Source: Talaromyces rugulosus (taxonomy: Eukaryota > Ascomycota > Eurotiomycetes > Eurotiales > Trichocomaceae). From it: a DNA stretch of 64,000 nt. The translations under genes and the position numbers were made by a program. The stretch lies in the NCBI RefSeq assembly GCF_013368755.1, contig NC_049562.1:2604001-2668000 (forward strand), read 5' to 3'. Shown here piece after piece: positions 1 through 10,254 of this stretch (positions within the stretch are counted from its first letter, which is position 1; each line of letters opens with the position of its first letter). The notes under the pieces were generated by a model. It did no database searches. It was not told the DNA's origin and saw nothing but the letters and a program-made list of their open reading frames with translations.

Positions 1-1
1 G

Positions 2-679
2 AAACAAATCTGTCAAATTCTTAGAGACATGGAAACAGTGTTCCTAGTCCCGCCCCAGTCGTTCGTCTATAACTCCCTTTTTTTGGGTTTCTCTCGTCAT
101 GGGGCGTCGCAAGGCTGGACGAAAGAGAGACTCCTGGAAGTATGGGTGGTATTCCGACGCTTGCTATACGAGTCCGAGACAAGACTGTCGAGACTCGAAA
201 GCGACGGCGTGCTCATTGAGTCGCTTTGGGAGAATCCTCTTGAATCAATTGCCAATACTTTATTGGGCCCAGCTGATGACGACCAGCTGTTAAAACGCAA
301 AGCAGCCCCTGAAATGTCGCTCGGCGGGGAAATTGAAGGCGTGGAAGAAGAGGATATCATGAAAAGGTTCGACAATATGGGCCATTACCGACGCTCTTCG
401 TATCTCGATGATAGTACTCCGCGACGACTAGAAAACACTATGCTGCTTAGCCGTGGGCTCAACATTGCCATATTGAAAGCATTTGGCGCTCATTTGGGGT
501 CTAGAGGTTTAATTAAAATCTACACCCAGATCGAGAGGATCTGGAAACCATGGAAGAGACTGCCCTCGGACGCCCACGCTGTCAAAAACGAGTTAGACAG
601 GCAATTAACCAGAATAAAAGAGAGAGAACGCCATGCTCGTTTTCAAAACGCTTCGCATCCCTCGGCGAGAAACGAGTGA
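2..679 (+). CDS. Hypothetical protein, 5'-truncated at window edge
   Basis: The frame is open from base 2 without a stop, so the first visible ATG at 29 need not be the real start and the gene probably begins left of the window. At least 216 residues are visible up to TGA at 677–679. The protein is charged, with an acidic stretch around residues 100–110 (GVEEEDIMKR) and a basic C-terminus (KERERHARFQ). I see no membrane segment, signal peptide or recognisable catalytic motif. I do not recognise the family. The reading frame is long and is followed by AT-rich noncoding sequence, so a real terminal exon is likely, but the function is unknown. Confidence 0.55.
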   Translation, partial: KQICQILRDMETVFLVPPQSFVYNSLFLGFSRHGASQGWTKERLLEVWVVFRRLLYESETRLSRLESDGVLIESLWENPLESIANTLLGPADDDQLLKRKAAPEMSLGGEIEGVEEEDIMKRFDNMGHYRRSSYLDDSTPRRLENTMLLSRGLNIAILKAFGAHLGSRGLIKIYTQIERIWKPWKRLPSDAHAVKNELDRQLTRIKERERHARFQNASHPSARNE

Positions 680-1083
680 TTTGAGAATTGTTTGGTGTAT
701 TTTTCCTTGACACATTACTACCGGGACAACAACAGTCCTACCTATATATATACATTTATGTACACTACATATTCTTCATATATCGTATTTAGTAGACCTG
801 CATATCCAATCTCTTCTGAATATTGCGAATTCGACGAATCCCTAGACATGGCACATGATTTTGACCGCGAGCCCAAGCGGCGCCAAAGGAACCGAAACTT
901 GGCCGCATTGGGTGTCAACTCAGCTGAACCTCATCGCAGATAGGCTCGATGCCATTTCTTGACTATACCATTTTTTGAATTTCCTGTAATGATATTACAA
1001 TTATATGATTTATATCGTTGCATTATCACCCATCAGCTCAGCTATTCATTAAACTTTGAAACATAGCACTGCTTCCAAAAAGA
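680..1083. other. Intergenic spacer
   Basis: AT-rich spacer between the truncated gene and the hydrolase. A 31-codon ATG frame at 849–944 exists but has no family signature, so I do not call it. Otherwise it should hold the 3' end of the first transcript and the promoter of the hydrolase. Confidence 0.5.
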
Positions 1084-2151
1084 ATGTCAATACAACCCAC
1101 GCTCAGGCGTGTCGTTAAACCACATGCACACAACATACACTCATTATCCACGAACAAACAATGTCAAATCTTTCAACTCCCCGATGGCCGTGCCCTAGGA
1201 TATGCCGAATACGGAAACCCCAACGGCAAACCGCTGCTGTACTTTCATGGCTACCCATCATCGCGCATAGAGGCCGAGGCTGTAGACGACATGGCCCGAC
1301 GCTGCGGTCTACGACTTTTGGCCCTGGACCGTCCTGGATTTGGTCTATCTACGCTTCAACCGGGCCGTAAGATGCTGGATTGGCCCGAAGACGTGCGCGC
1401 ATTTGCAGCAGGTGTCGGCTTAGAGCGTTTTGCGATCATGGGTCTCTCTGGTGGAGGGCCCTTTGCGCTTGCTTGTGCGTATGCGTTGCCGAAGAATATG
1501 GTTTCTGCTGTCGGTTTGTTTGCGAGTGGTCCGGCCTGGGAAGCTGGTGCGCATCATATGTCGTTAATCCGGAGAATAATGAGCTCGATGTCCAAGTACT
1601 GGCCGACGGGGCTTGGTATAGTGCTCAGTCTCTGTGTACGTGGGCTGCGGGCAATAGCAACCTCAAACCCAGTAACGAAGAGAGTTGATGTGTGGCTAGA
1701 AGCCGAAAGTAAGAAAAAGGAGGAGAAACAGAAAGGCGAAGATGCAGAAACCAGCGAACAACAACAACAACAACAACAACAACAGCAACAGCCAAAAAAG
1801 ACAACAAAAGAACGCAGAGAATACCTCTTGCGTATGTTAATCGATGAGCCATTTTGCCAAGGCACCGCTCCAGCAGTCCAGGAAGCCGACTTGCTATCAT
1901 CCCAAAACTGGGGGTTCAAGTTGGAAGATGTCGATTTTGACCCCGTTCGTATATGGCATGGCGCAAAAGATGGGAATGCACCCATAGTAATGATGCGATA
2001 TATGGCAAACAAACTGTCTCATAGCATCTTGCACGAGTATGAGAATGATTCGCATTATACAATGTTTCCCCTTATAGAAGGGGCGATGAAGGAGCTTTCA
2101 GAAGATTATGACGCACGTACTCCCAAGGCATCAGCATCATCTTCTTCGTAA
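1084..2151 (+). CDS. Alpha/beta hydrolase-fold protein with polyglutamine insert
   Basis: Single-exon 355-residue protein. The fold is shown by the oxyanion motif YFHGYPSSR near residue 55, the strand LRLLALDRPGFG near residue 75, the nucleophile elbow MGLSGGGPFALA near residue 120 (Ser in G-x-S-x-G), a late acidic residue in RIWHGAKDGNAPI near residue 300 and the catalytic-His region NDSHYTMF near residue 325. The substrate is not predictable; most such fungal proteins are cytosolic esterase/lipase-like hydrolases of unknown role. Between the nucleophile and the late acidic residue, where a cap domain normally sits, there is a lysine/glutamate-rich insert followed by 11 glutamines encoded mainly by CAA. 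The start is the first ATG of the frame. I am confident of the fold and unsure of the function. Confidence 0.85.
   Translation: MSIQPTLRRVVKPHAHNIHSLSTNKQCQIFQLPDGRALGYAEYGNPNGKPLLYFHGYPSSRIEAEAVDDMARRCGLRLLALDRPGFGLSTLQPGRKMLDWPEDVRAFAAGVGLERFAIMGLSGGGPFALACAYALPKNMVSAVGLFASGPAWEAGAHHMSLIRRIMSSMSKYWPTGLGIVLSLCVRGLRAIATSNPVTKRVDVWLEAESKKKEEKQKGEDAETSEQQQQQQQQQQQPKKTTKERREYLLRMLIDEPFCQGTAPAVQEADLLSSQNWGFKLEDVDFDPVRIWHGAKDGNAPIVMMRYMANKLSHSILHEYENDSHYTMFPLIEGAMKELSEDYDARTPKASASSSS
1759..1791 (+). repeat. CAA/CAG codon repeat encoding 11 glutamines
   Basis: Eleven consecutive glutamine codons, mainly CAA, inside the hydrolase frame. It is in frame and does not disrupt the gene. It lies in the variable cap region of the fold, so its length can probably vary between strains without loss of the core. 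Confidence 0.9.
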
Positions 2152-3814
2152 GACCCATGGATTTCCATCACCTGACCTAAGACATGTATAATAAGCCTAG
2201 GTTATATTCTTGTATTTTTAGTATAAACTCCACTCAATGTAATTGACGACTTGTTAGTATCTATTATTTACTGTATTTCTCAATTTTAATTATCGTTCTT
2301 GTGACCCTGTTATATTCTTCTGTTCGGCAATAATATTAAGAGGTACAACCTGTTCAAGGATCCGCAAGTAGTGACTGAAATCCTCTTCTCTTGATAGTCA
2401 GTACTTTGGAAGTTTTCTTTAGACTCTTATAGTGTAAGGATATCGAGATAGCAGATGAAGTCTAGAAATAGAAACTAGCTCCTAAAGTATATAACCACCT
2501 ATTAAAGTAAGTGTACTACCATTCATATTCTAGCTACAGCTGTCCAATAAATATTTCCTAATCATGGAGAGACTGAAAAAATCGTTCTTCTGTCTGGCAC
2601 GTTGTGCGTTTTCGATTGCCCACCTAGGAGTGCCCCCTTTCTCGAGTTCTTCTCCCTCCTGTTTGCATGAATCAAAATCAATGATAACGGGTCTATCATC
2701 TTCACTGACCATCCACTCTCGCTTTTTTGGAGATAATAATCCAAATCAAGGGGTGCTCATCTCTGTAACACAAGACTTGGTCGCTTTATATAATGATTTC
2801 CAGGTAGCGGATTTGGGGCTCGTGTTAAGGATCGGTCAAAAGGCGGCCGAAAATTTCGCATAGGTATTGGTTGTAACTTATTAGTGTCAAATAAGACCTA
2901 AGGATCAAGACGACTTTGGTTTCCGAGTAAAAGTAATTGCCGTTCTCTTTCTCCTTGAGAATGAATATGGTCAAAGACATAGTCATCGACGAATACCTCA
3001 GACTGCTCACTAATCTCCATAATCTGTTTTAGTGTCAACGAGGTAGTGGCGATGGAAGTAATACATTTACCTTCAGAAGCTCGTACTTAACGAGAGAACG
3101 TGATGGCACCTATGTATGCGTGAGAAAAGAGAGAATATGCGCTCGCAGGCGAGGATATAGCTCCCCAAACCGAGCTAAACTACTCCTGGAACCGGATACT
3201 GATTCGGTCAACCTTTTATACGGTTTTTGGCCAATGAACGTAATACTCATGGAATGCGATGGAGCAAGACAATGAGAGGCTGTATTATTAGGGCTTACCC
3301 GTCACTTTAGTTGGTTTAGGTTGCGTCTACGTTTTGCACATGCGGTCTTATTGCGTACTTATCACTGGCGAAAAGTAGTAGGAAAAAGTGATTGGGACGT
3401 CTAGGATTTGCCTCACTCTTGTAACCTCATAATAAATTATTTAATGTGGATCATCCCCTGGTCTAATAGATAGCTCTGGGATAGACCACCTTAATCGTCA
3501 TGTTCAAATCTACGCTTCGGCGAGACAAGGATCCAGTTTATAATAATATTGATATTATAAATTATTAGCTTTATTATATAAAGTAGTAGACTAGTTATAT
3601 TAATTAGAAAATTGTACTTCTTAGAGTATAGTATTAATTCAGACCGTCGTTGTTCCTCATATTCTATATTCATATGGCTGATTACTAACGGACGGACCCC
3701 GATAGATTCCACTGTCGCGCCTACCCCTACTGGAATCTTCACCCTTGAAACCACATGCAGTTGGCATCAAACATCTGAGCGCCTAAAATCAATACCAAGC
3801 CATGTCATGCAGAA
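2152..3814. other. AT-rich intergenic region with gene relics
   Basis: About 1.66 kb between the hydrolase and the RecQ gene. It holds the protein-kinase relic described separately (2530–2745, minus) and a very AT-rich block near 3530–3610. No intact gene is seen. Confidence 0.6.
2530..2745 (-). pseudogene. Protein kinase C-lobe relic
   Basis: The minus-strand frame contains SEDDRPVIIDFDSC followed by GGTPRW and NDFFSLSMIRKYL. This matches the order seen in a fungal kinase-like family: a DFG-equivalent (DFD), an activation-segment GGTPxW, then ND-x-YSL-x-x-I-x-x-Y. The catalytic-loop side just upstream does not read through; another minus-strand frame and a stop occur within about 30 bases. 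No N-lobe (Gly loop, VAVK-like Lys) is readable in the following kilobase. I infer a decayed copy. A small real gene with an intron is less likely. Confidence 0.45.
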
Positions 3815-5625
3815 ATGGTAGATCATCGAAATCAGCGCCCAAGGGTAGATCTCGATTTTACATTACGACGCGTTTTTGGAAAATCCTCCTTTCGGTTAGT
3901 CCCACCGACGCGAATAGAGAGAAAGAATCGCTGACCAAGTAGCCCACTCCAACGTGAGGTTATATCGGCGGCGATAGACGGCCATGATGTGTTTTTACAA
4001 GCTGCTACATCCTTCGGGAAGAGTCTGTGTTTTCAATTGCCAGCTGTTGCCAGCCATGGTGGTGAGTCTTGCATCTAGCCACAAGACCTTAGTAGATACT
4101 AATGATGCTTGGCCAGTCACACTTGTGGTATCTCCACTTCTTTCTTTGATGGTAAGACAAAAAAACAAGACAACTTCAGCCTTGCAATCGCATGCTGGTG
4201 TCGGGCGCTTGCTAAACTTGACAGTTGGACCAAGTCACTGCTCTCGAAGCCAATGGGATTCCCGTTGCCACCATCAATGGCAAAACGCAGTACGCCGAGA
4301 GAAGAGAGATCATGGATGATCTCTTGTCTGGTCATCCTAAAATCAGACTACTCTATGTGACCCCAGAGTTTTGCAGCACTGAAACCTTTCGGCGCCACCT
4401 GACAAGGATCCATGCACAGGGGGAGCTCACCCGTGTTGCTATAGATGAAGCCCACTGTATCAGCGAATGGGGCCATGATTTTCGACCAGCGTATAAAGAA
4501 CTTGTCTGGTTCAAAAAGAATTTCACAAACCCTCCTGTGCCCATCACAGCCCTTACCGCAACGGCTACTGCTCCCATACGCACGGATATCATTAACCTAC
4601 TAGGACTTGATGTCAGAACACTCAAAATGTTTAACACGCCATCTGCGCGGCCAAATATTCACTATGAATTAAGGTACATACCTAATTCCGACGATCCGTG
4701 TGAAGATCACCAATTACAAGATTTCTTAACGTGGTTGAATCAAGTCAAAGGCCGCCGTGACTCTCGTCTCGGCTCTAATGAAAGCAAACCTCCTATAATG
4801 ACTGGAATCATCTACGTGCCCATGCGATCAACGGCGGATAGTCTTGCGGAGATGCTGTCACACTCAGGAAATGACATTCAGGCAATACCTTATCATGCTG
4901 GACTACGAAACGAAGAGCGAAATAGGATCCAGAAAATGTGGACGTCCAACACACCGTCTTTGAATACTGATAACGAATCTACTCCCGCATTTTCCATAAT
5001 TGTCGCAACAAATGCATTCGGGATGGGGATCGACAACCCTCATGTCCGTTTTGTGGTCCACTGGACACCCCCACGAAGTTTCGAGGGTTTTGTTCAGGAA
5101 TCAGGCCGTGCAGGAAGAGACGGACGGGCTGCGTTGTCCATCGTATACTACAATCCTGACGAACGAGAACGAGTTTCGCAGCGAATACGAAAGGATGATA
5201 ATGCTACAGGCCGCTCCGCTCGCCGCTACACACCTCAAACCCCAGAGGCAAAAGAGCGCACACTGCAGGCGCGTGTCCAAAGTTTTAAGAAAGTCGTTGA
5301 CTACTGCGAAAAGACATGGCGATGCAGACATGACATTATCAAAGAGTTCTCCGGAGATTATGAACTCGAGATGATGGGAAGTACCCAAGACTGTATCTCG
5401 AGCCAGTTTACCTTGTCATCATCACCATTAGCAGGCAATCTTCCTCCGTCACCTTGTGATTACGCATGTGACGTTTGCAAGTACGGTGCAGAAGAGATCA
5501 AAAAACGGAAACGAGACATGTGGATAAATTCGGCCGGTGCCGATGGGTTGTCCGGGGGGCGATCTATGTTTGGACATAGTGGTATCGACCACATTATCGA
5601 GATGGTGTTTCCCAACGGTTACTAG
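3815..5625 (+). CDS. RecQ-family DNA helicase
   Basis: ATP-dependent 3'–5' DNA helicase of the RecQ family, acting in nuclear recombination and repair. My model has four exons (3815–3894, 3943–4061, 4117–4151, 4225–5625) totalling 544 residues with phases that close exactly. Exon 1 ends in VFGKSSFR and joins PLQREVISAA. The Walker A motif is ATSFGKSLCFQLPAV, motif Ia is LVVSPLLSLM, motif II is DEAHCISEWGHDFRPAY, motif III is ALTATAT, and motifs V–VI are ATNAFGMGID and QESGRAGRDGR. A cysteine pattern (DYCEKTWRCRHD, then CDYACDVCK) fits the RecQ zinc module. There is no long N-terminal region or clear HRDC domain, so it is a short form, unlike Sgs1/BLM-type MusN. The start at 3815 is the only convenient ATG; a further 5' exon cannot be excluded. 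Confidence 0.85.
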
Positions 5626-6057
5626 GGAAAGGAGAATCGACATTTGGCTTGTTGTATTGTAGCGTTTTTTATACCTGGTTAGCCATGGCCTTTTATTTGG
5701 GAGGGGGGTACGATATAACAGATGGAGGAGGCTCGCTGATGACATTGTAATGAGTAAAGAAGAAATCACGTTGTACTATTTTTTAACCATTTCACACAAA
5801 GACGTGAAATATCAATGTAAAAAAATCTTCTCGGAGCTATTACGAGATACTTGTAGCAGATGATAAACAAAGCTCACCGAAGAAGCTGAAGAGCAAAAAG
5901 AAAAAAAAAGGGTTTTGATACAATATCAGTTGAGGATGACATGTTTTGGTTTTTCTGGATCCAATTCATTACTGTCTATCGTGTGTATAGGACACTCTAG
6001 AAGTTGCGAGAAGCTTTGATCCAAAAGAAAGAAGGAAGGAAAAAAGAAATTAGGGGA
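5626..6057. other. Convergent intergenic region (3' ends)
   Basis: The RecQ gene and the KH-protein gene converge here. The sequence is AT- and A-run-rich and fits two 3' UTRs. I see nothing else. Confidence 0.5.
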
Positions 6058-8210
6058 CTATAAGCCGGGTGGAGGAGGAACCTGTTTAAGATGAGTTAGT
6101 GATTGAAAAAAAAAAAAAAACCACATGAAATAAGAAAGGGTCTTACCGAATTGTAACTCCCACCAGGGGGAGGAGGTGGCGGCGGCGATCCAGATCCTGC
6201 ACCAGGAGGGGGAGGGGGAGGAGCGTCGTTTGAAGGAGGTGGTGGTGGAGGAGCGCTGCCATCAGTCGCCGTCGCCCCTTGCTGCTGCTGAGCCCATTGT
6301 TGGTAGTACTGATAGTAAGCAACATAATTCTGGTAGCCCCCGTATGCTGCGTACGGGTCCGCGCCACCGCCGTAATACTGCGCATATTGAGCAGCGTAAT
6401 CCGAGTTGGCGGCTCCAGGAGCACTTTCGCCTGGGGCACCCTGGCCAGCCGGGCTCATTGACGCTGAAGGCGGAGACTGTTGATTATGCTGGTTATATCC
6501 GCCGTAGCCACCACCATGTCCTCCTCCGCCGTGTCCTCCGCCGTGTCCTCCACCATATCCTCCACTGTAATGGCGATCTCCACGCTGGCCGTAGCCACCA
6601 TAGCCATGCTGAGGAGGGTTTTCTTTGAAGCGTTGGTATTGCTCCCGGACATTTGACAAAAGATCCTCACAGAGTTCTTTGGCGCTTTGTACTTGGTTAG
6701 GGTCGGGACCTCTGTAGCTGTATTAGCAAAAGTATAATTACTGCTCAATTGAAAGATCAGACTTACGCAACATGCAGATACATGGGCTCATCGCTCTCTC
6801 GATCGGTGGACATCTCCCTGAAGCCGGACCCACGTCCTTTGATCTGGACTTTGCAGCCGGTCTTCTGTTGGATATGCTTGACATATGCTCCGCCCTGGCC
6901 AACAACCTGAGCCCGAAGATTGAAACCTTGGATCGGCTCCAGATCGACGGGAATACGCTCCTCGGGCCATTTCCTCTAAAAGAAACTTATTTGAGCACGT
7001 ATTCTTCTGCACAAAGGAAAAAAAAAAAAAAAAGACTTACCCGTCCAAATTCATCTCTTTCCACAGCCTCTGGTTCCCGCCGGCGGAACCGGCGCTCATC
7101 CACGAGGTTGGGAAGTTCTTGCTTCATGAGCTCTTCGATACGAGCAATAGCCTTTTCGAGGCCGTCTCGGGAGGTGCTAGTAATATGCAGGTAGAGCGGT
7201 GGGTTCTAATATAGACAACTATCAGCGAATTATCCAAGAAACTTTAGCAGAATGCTGTAGCAAACTTACCGCAGCCGTGGCCATGGACTTGTCTGGGTAG
7301 TAGCTTCCACGGGTAGTGACATCTTAACAAACAATAAGCATATAGTTCCCACAATCAAATATGAATATCAAATGCAAAGAAAAGTATTGTATGGGACAAC
7401 GCGTACCGGCGCCAGTTTCATCTTTAATCTATATCACGCAGCCGAGGTCAGCAGATGCAAAAGAGTGACAAGGAAATGCTATGAATGACTGGGTAAGCTT
7501 CAAGCACCACAATTGGAGCGTTTTCATTTATTAAAAAAAAAATAGAGGGAGTGAGGGGGGTTAATAGACTCAGTCAAACGGGTCTGGAGCAGTTGAAGCC
7601 ATGCCCATATGCCTGGGAATATCAGCAAGATATGACGGGTCTTATTTACCATCTTTTGCGTGGACCCTTTGGTCAGAGTGTAGCGGTTGCGCAAGTCATT
7701 GACTTCGATATCTCTAATGTAGTCTCCGTCGGCGATATAAACCTCTTTCTCCAGCTTGGCAGCGCCTTCGGAATCGTTCGCGGCGGGACTTGCGGTCTGC
7801 TATTGATTAGGATAGGGGCGACAAACTAGATCGTAAAGGCACGAATCTCACCGAACGGATGGGAGGGACGTCGATATGCTGGATTCCCTTTTTGGCTTGC
7901 AACTGCGCATTGATTTTGGCGGCGGCGGCAGCTGTACTCCAGGTCAGTATGTGTCATCGCAAACCCCCCCAGAAAAAAAGAAGCGCAGAAGCTCACCTGC
8001 TGCAGCTGCAGGATCATGGGGGCTTGCAGACTTGGGAGCCTCAGCACCAGGACTGCGAACTTCTCGACCTAACGGGCTGCGATGCCTTGTCGACTCGGAC
8101 TGGCGCGAGGTGGGCGATCGAGAGCGGCGGTCGAACCTGGATTGGCGACGCTGGTCTGGCTCAGTCTGGTCGAAGCGAGATCGCTTCGCACGGCGCTCGT
8201 CGTCGGCCAT
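6058..8210 (-). CDS. KH-domain RNA-binding protein, KHDC4/BLOM7-like
   Basis: Nine minus-strand exons can be joined in phase: 8210–7997, 7931–7852, 7799–7650, 7428–7407, 7322–7270, 7205–7041, 6975–6767, 6717–6147 and 6081–6058, giving 495 residues. The N-terminus is RS-like (KRSRFDQTEPDQRRQSRFDR). Then come the family blocks KKGIQHIDVPPIRS, DYIRDIEVNDLRNRYTL, DETGADVTTRGSYYPD and a second KH-like block RAQVVGQGGAYVKHIQQKTG. The C-terminus is Gly/Tyr-rich, then Ala/Gln-rich, then has repeated polyproline (PPPPPP). This order matches the animal and plant KHDC4/BLOM7 splicing-associated proteins, so a nuclear pre-mRNA role is likely. One exon is only 22 nt and the last codes only VPPPPGL. Confidence 0.85.
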
Positions 8211-8772
8211 GTCAGATTCAAATTCTGGCAGGAAACGCGACAATAAAGGTAAAGGTAAGGCTACGAAGCTGCAGCACTGACATGGGGGGGAGAAGAGAAA
8301 GTGAGGTCGTCGGCTGCGACGATGTGTGAGTTTTAGCTTGGAGATGGACGGTTTGCACCAATGTGGAATAGCGGCATCCACCGCGCAAAGAACTTTTCAG
8401 ACATGCTCACAAAGAGTCGCGGAACAGTGTTTATTTTTGAATAAGAGTGTTTTTTCTAGTTGATGCTGCCTGCTACTTGCATCGACATTTAAGATGGGAT
8501 GTTAGCTGTATGCACTCGCGTTTAGGCGTTGTCCAACAACGATCACTCTCCCGGACTTTGCGATGGCCTCCCCGGCGTATTGTTGATACCGTACGGTAAC
8601 AAGCATTGATATCTCGTTGATATCTGGAGGTCTCGCTAGATTCTGGAGCCATCAACATGCTTCTGGAATTTATGCTGGTAGTGAAATCACAGCACACGCA
8701 AGCATACAAAATACCCCGTGTAAATTATTGTTATAAAAAAACAAAGCATTCGCTGCACTAAGCTACTGCATA

Positions 8773-8779
8773 TGAGTCA
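8773..8779 (-). promoter_or_regulatory. Putative CpcA/Gcn4 site (TGACTCA, reverse orientation)
   Basis: TGAGTCA on the plus strand is the reverse complement of the cross-pathway control element TGACTCA. It lies about 200 bp upstream of the ILV6 start, and a second copy lies nearer the gene. General amino-acid control of ILV genes is established in yeast and Aspergillus; use of this particular site is inference. Confidence 0.55.
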
Positions 8780-8888
8780 CTACTCGGTGGAGCGGTTTCT
8801 GACCGTAACGGTATTTTACGCAGTCCCGACTTCGGACGACGAACTCTTAAAAGTCTCCAAGCCGCTCTTTTTCTCTCCTCTCCGCATT

Positions 8889-8895
8889 TGACTCA
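8889..8895 (+). promoter_or_regulatory. Putative CpcA/Gcn4 site (TGACTCA)
   Basis: Perfect TGACTCA about 80 bp upstream of the ILV6 ATG, within a CT-rich leader typical of well-expressed fungal promoters. It pairs with the site at 8773. Confidence 0.6.
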
Positions 8896-8976
8896 CCACC
8901 GTACCTATCGTCTTGATTGTGGATAGAGAGAGGCTAGCAATTGTGATTCCCCTCGCTGTCCTTTTTGGCAAGTGAA

Positions 8977-10025
8977 ATGGCGTTTCGCCGCGCCTTGGCC
9001 AAGCCGGCGACTGTTGCATCCGGATTATCGACCTCGACCGCTCCCCGACTCTCTCGCTTCGAGCACATATCCTCTGCTTCTTCGCAATGCCGGAAAACCA
9101 GTAGCTCGACGTCGGCGCTCGCCTACAAAGCCCTTCACCGCCGCTCTCCCTTGAAGCTCCCAGTGGCCGACCATGCGCCTCAATGGGATGCTCCTGCCGC
9201 CGTCTCGTCGATTCTGTACGAGACCCCGCTTCCCTCGACCAACCCTCCGAAGCGCCATGTCCTCAATTGTCTCGTGCAAAACGAACCCGGTGTGCTGTCG
9301 CGCGTGTCTGGAATTCTAGCCGCTCGCGGCTTCAATATTGACAGTCTGGTTGTGTGCAACACCGAGGTCGCAGACCTTTCTCGAATGACTATTGTGCTGC
9401 GTGGACTGGACGGCGTTGTCGAGCAAGCCCGTCGCCAGCTAGACGACCTTGTCCCCGTCTGGGCCGTGCTAGACTACACCGAGGCACCGCTTGTTCAGCG
9501 TGAGCTGCTGCTTGCCAAAGTCAGCATTCTGGGTCCCGAGGTTTTTGAGGAATTGCTCAAACATCACCGCGAAATGACGTCCGAAGACGCCCCAGGGACC
9601 ATCAACGAGGTTGAAAAAATCACCTCTCTCGTCGAGGATGCGCACTTCCACCCACGTAACTTGCCAATCTCGCAGGCTCTCCGCCACAAGCACGAGCACT
9701 TGGATGCCATCACCCGTCTCACTCACCAGTTTGGCGGTAAAGTGCTAGATATTAGCTCAAACAACTGTATTGTGGAACTGTGAGTAGTTTTCTGGTCTTT
9801 TTTTTTCCTTTTTCACGAATATCAAAACTAACGGTCCAAATCAACAGGTCTGCCAAACCAACCCGTATCGACTCCTTCCTCAAACTCATTGGACCTTTTG
9901 GTATCTTGGAATCAACTCGGACTGGATTGATGGCCTTGACTCGTTCTCCTCTTACAGATATCACAGAGGATGTCGAAAAGGAGGCCGCTGATGTTGTCGA
10001 TGCTAGCACTCTTCCTCCAGGTTAA
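8977..10025 (+). CDS. ilv6: Acetolactate synthase regulatory (small) subunit, mitochondrial
   Basis: Regulatory subunit of acetolactate/acetohydroxyacid synthase, the first common enzyme of valine, leucine and isoleucine synthesis; it confers valine feedback on the catalytic subunit in mitochondria. Two exons (8977–9779 and 9848–10025) join CT|G to read IVELSAKPTRIDSF. The N-terminus is a Ser/Arg-rich, acid-poor presequence. The ACT domain is clear: HVLNCLVQNEPGVLSRVSG, AARGFNIDSLVV, then SRMTIVLRG. The second half carries KVSILGPEVFEE and the conserved tail GPFGILESTRTGLMALTRS. ATG 8977 was chosen because it starts a presequence and no earlier in-frame ATG exists. About 325 residues, the usual fungal length. 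Two upstream TGACTCA elements fit amino-acid starvation control. Confidence 0.95.
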
Positions 10026-10254
10026 AATGCTTGTTTAATCCTGTTTGTAATGTGAAGGTGTTCATTTTTTCCCCTTGTGATGCCACATTAGTGCTGTGTT
10101 TAAAATAATTTATCCTTCAAACCGGGAGCAAATTCGATTGAAATGTTTACGATAAGAGTACAATGCTTCGTCTTCGCTAAATTTAACGCCTTTTTCTTCG
10201 AATAAACCCATACATGATATAATTTCCCATCGTTACCCCATAAATTCCAGTCCT

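Larger units (their letters stand above)
8211..8976. promoter_or_regulatory. Divergent promoter region, KHDC4-like / ILV6
   Basis: A 766 bp region separates two divergently transcribed genes. The ILV6-proximal half carries two TGACTCA-type elements (listed separately) and a CT-rich leader near 8868–8885. No gene is seen. Confidence 0.6.

Noticed and set aside
849..944. 31-codon ATG frame after the first gene
   Set aside because: Short, no family signal, sits in an AT-rich spacer; could be chance.
3452..3525. tRNA-like stretch with A-box TGGTCTAATAGATAG and B-box-like GTTCAAATC at nearly correct spacing
   Set aside because: The acceptor, D and T stems do not pair, so at best a pseudo-tRNA; not called without a covariance score.
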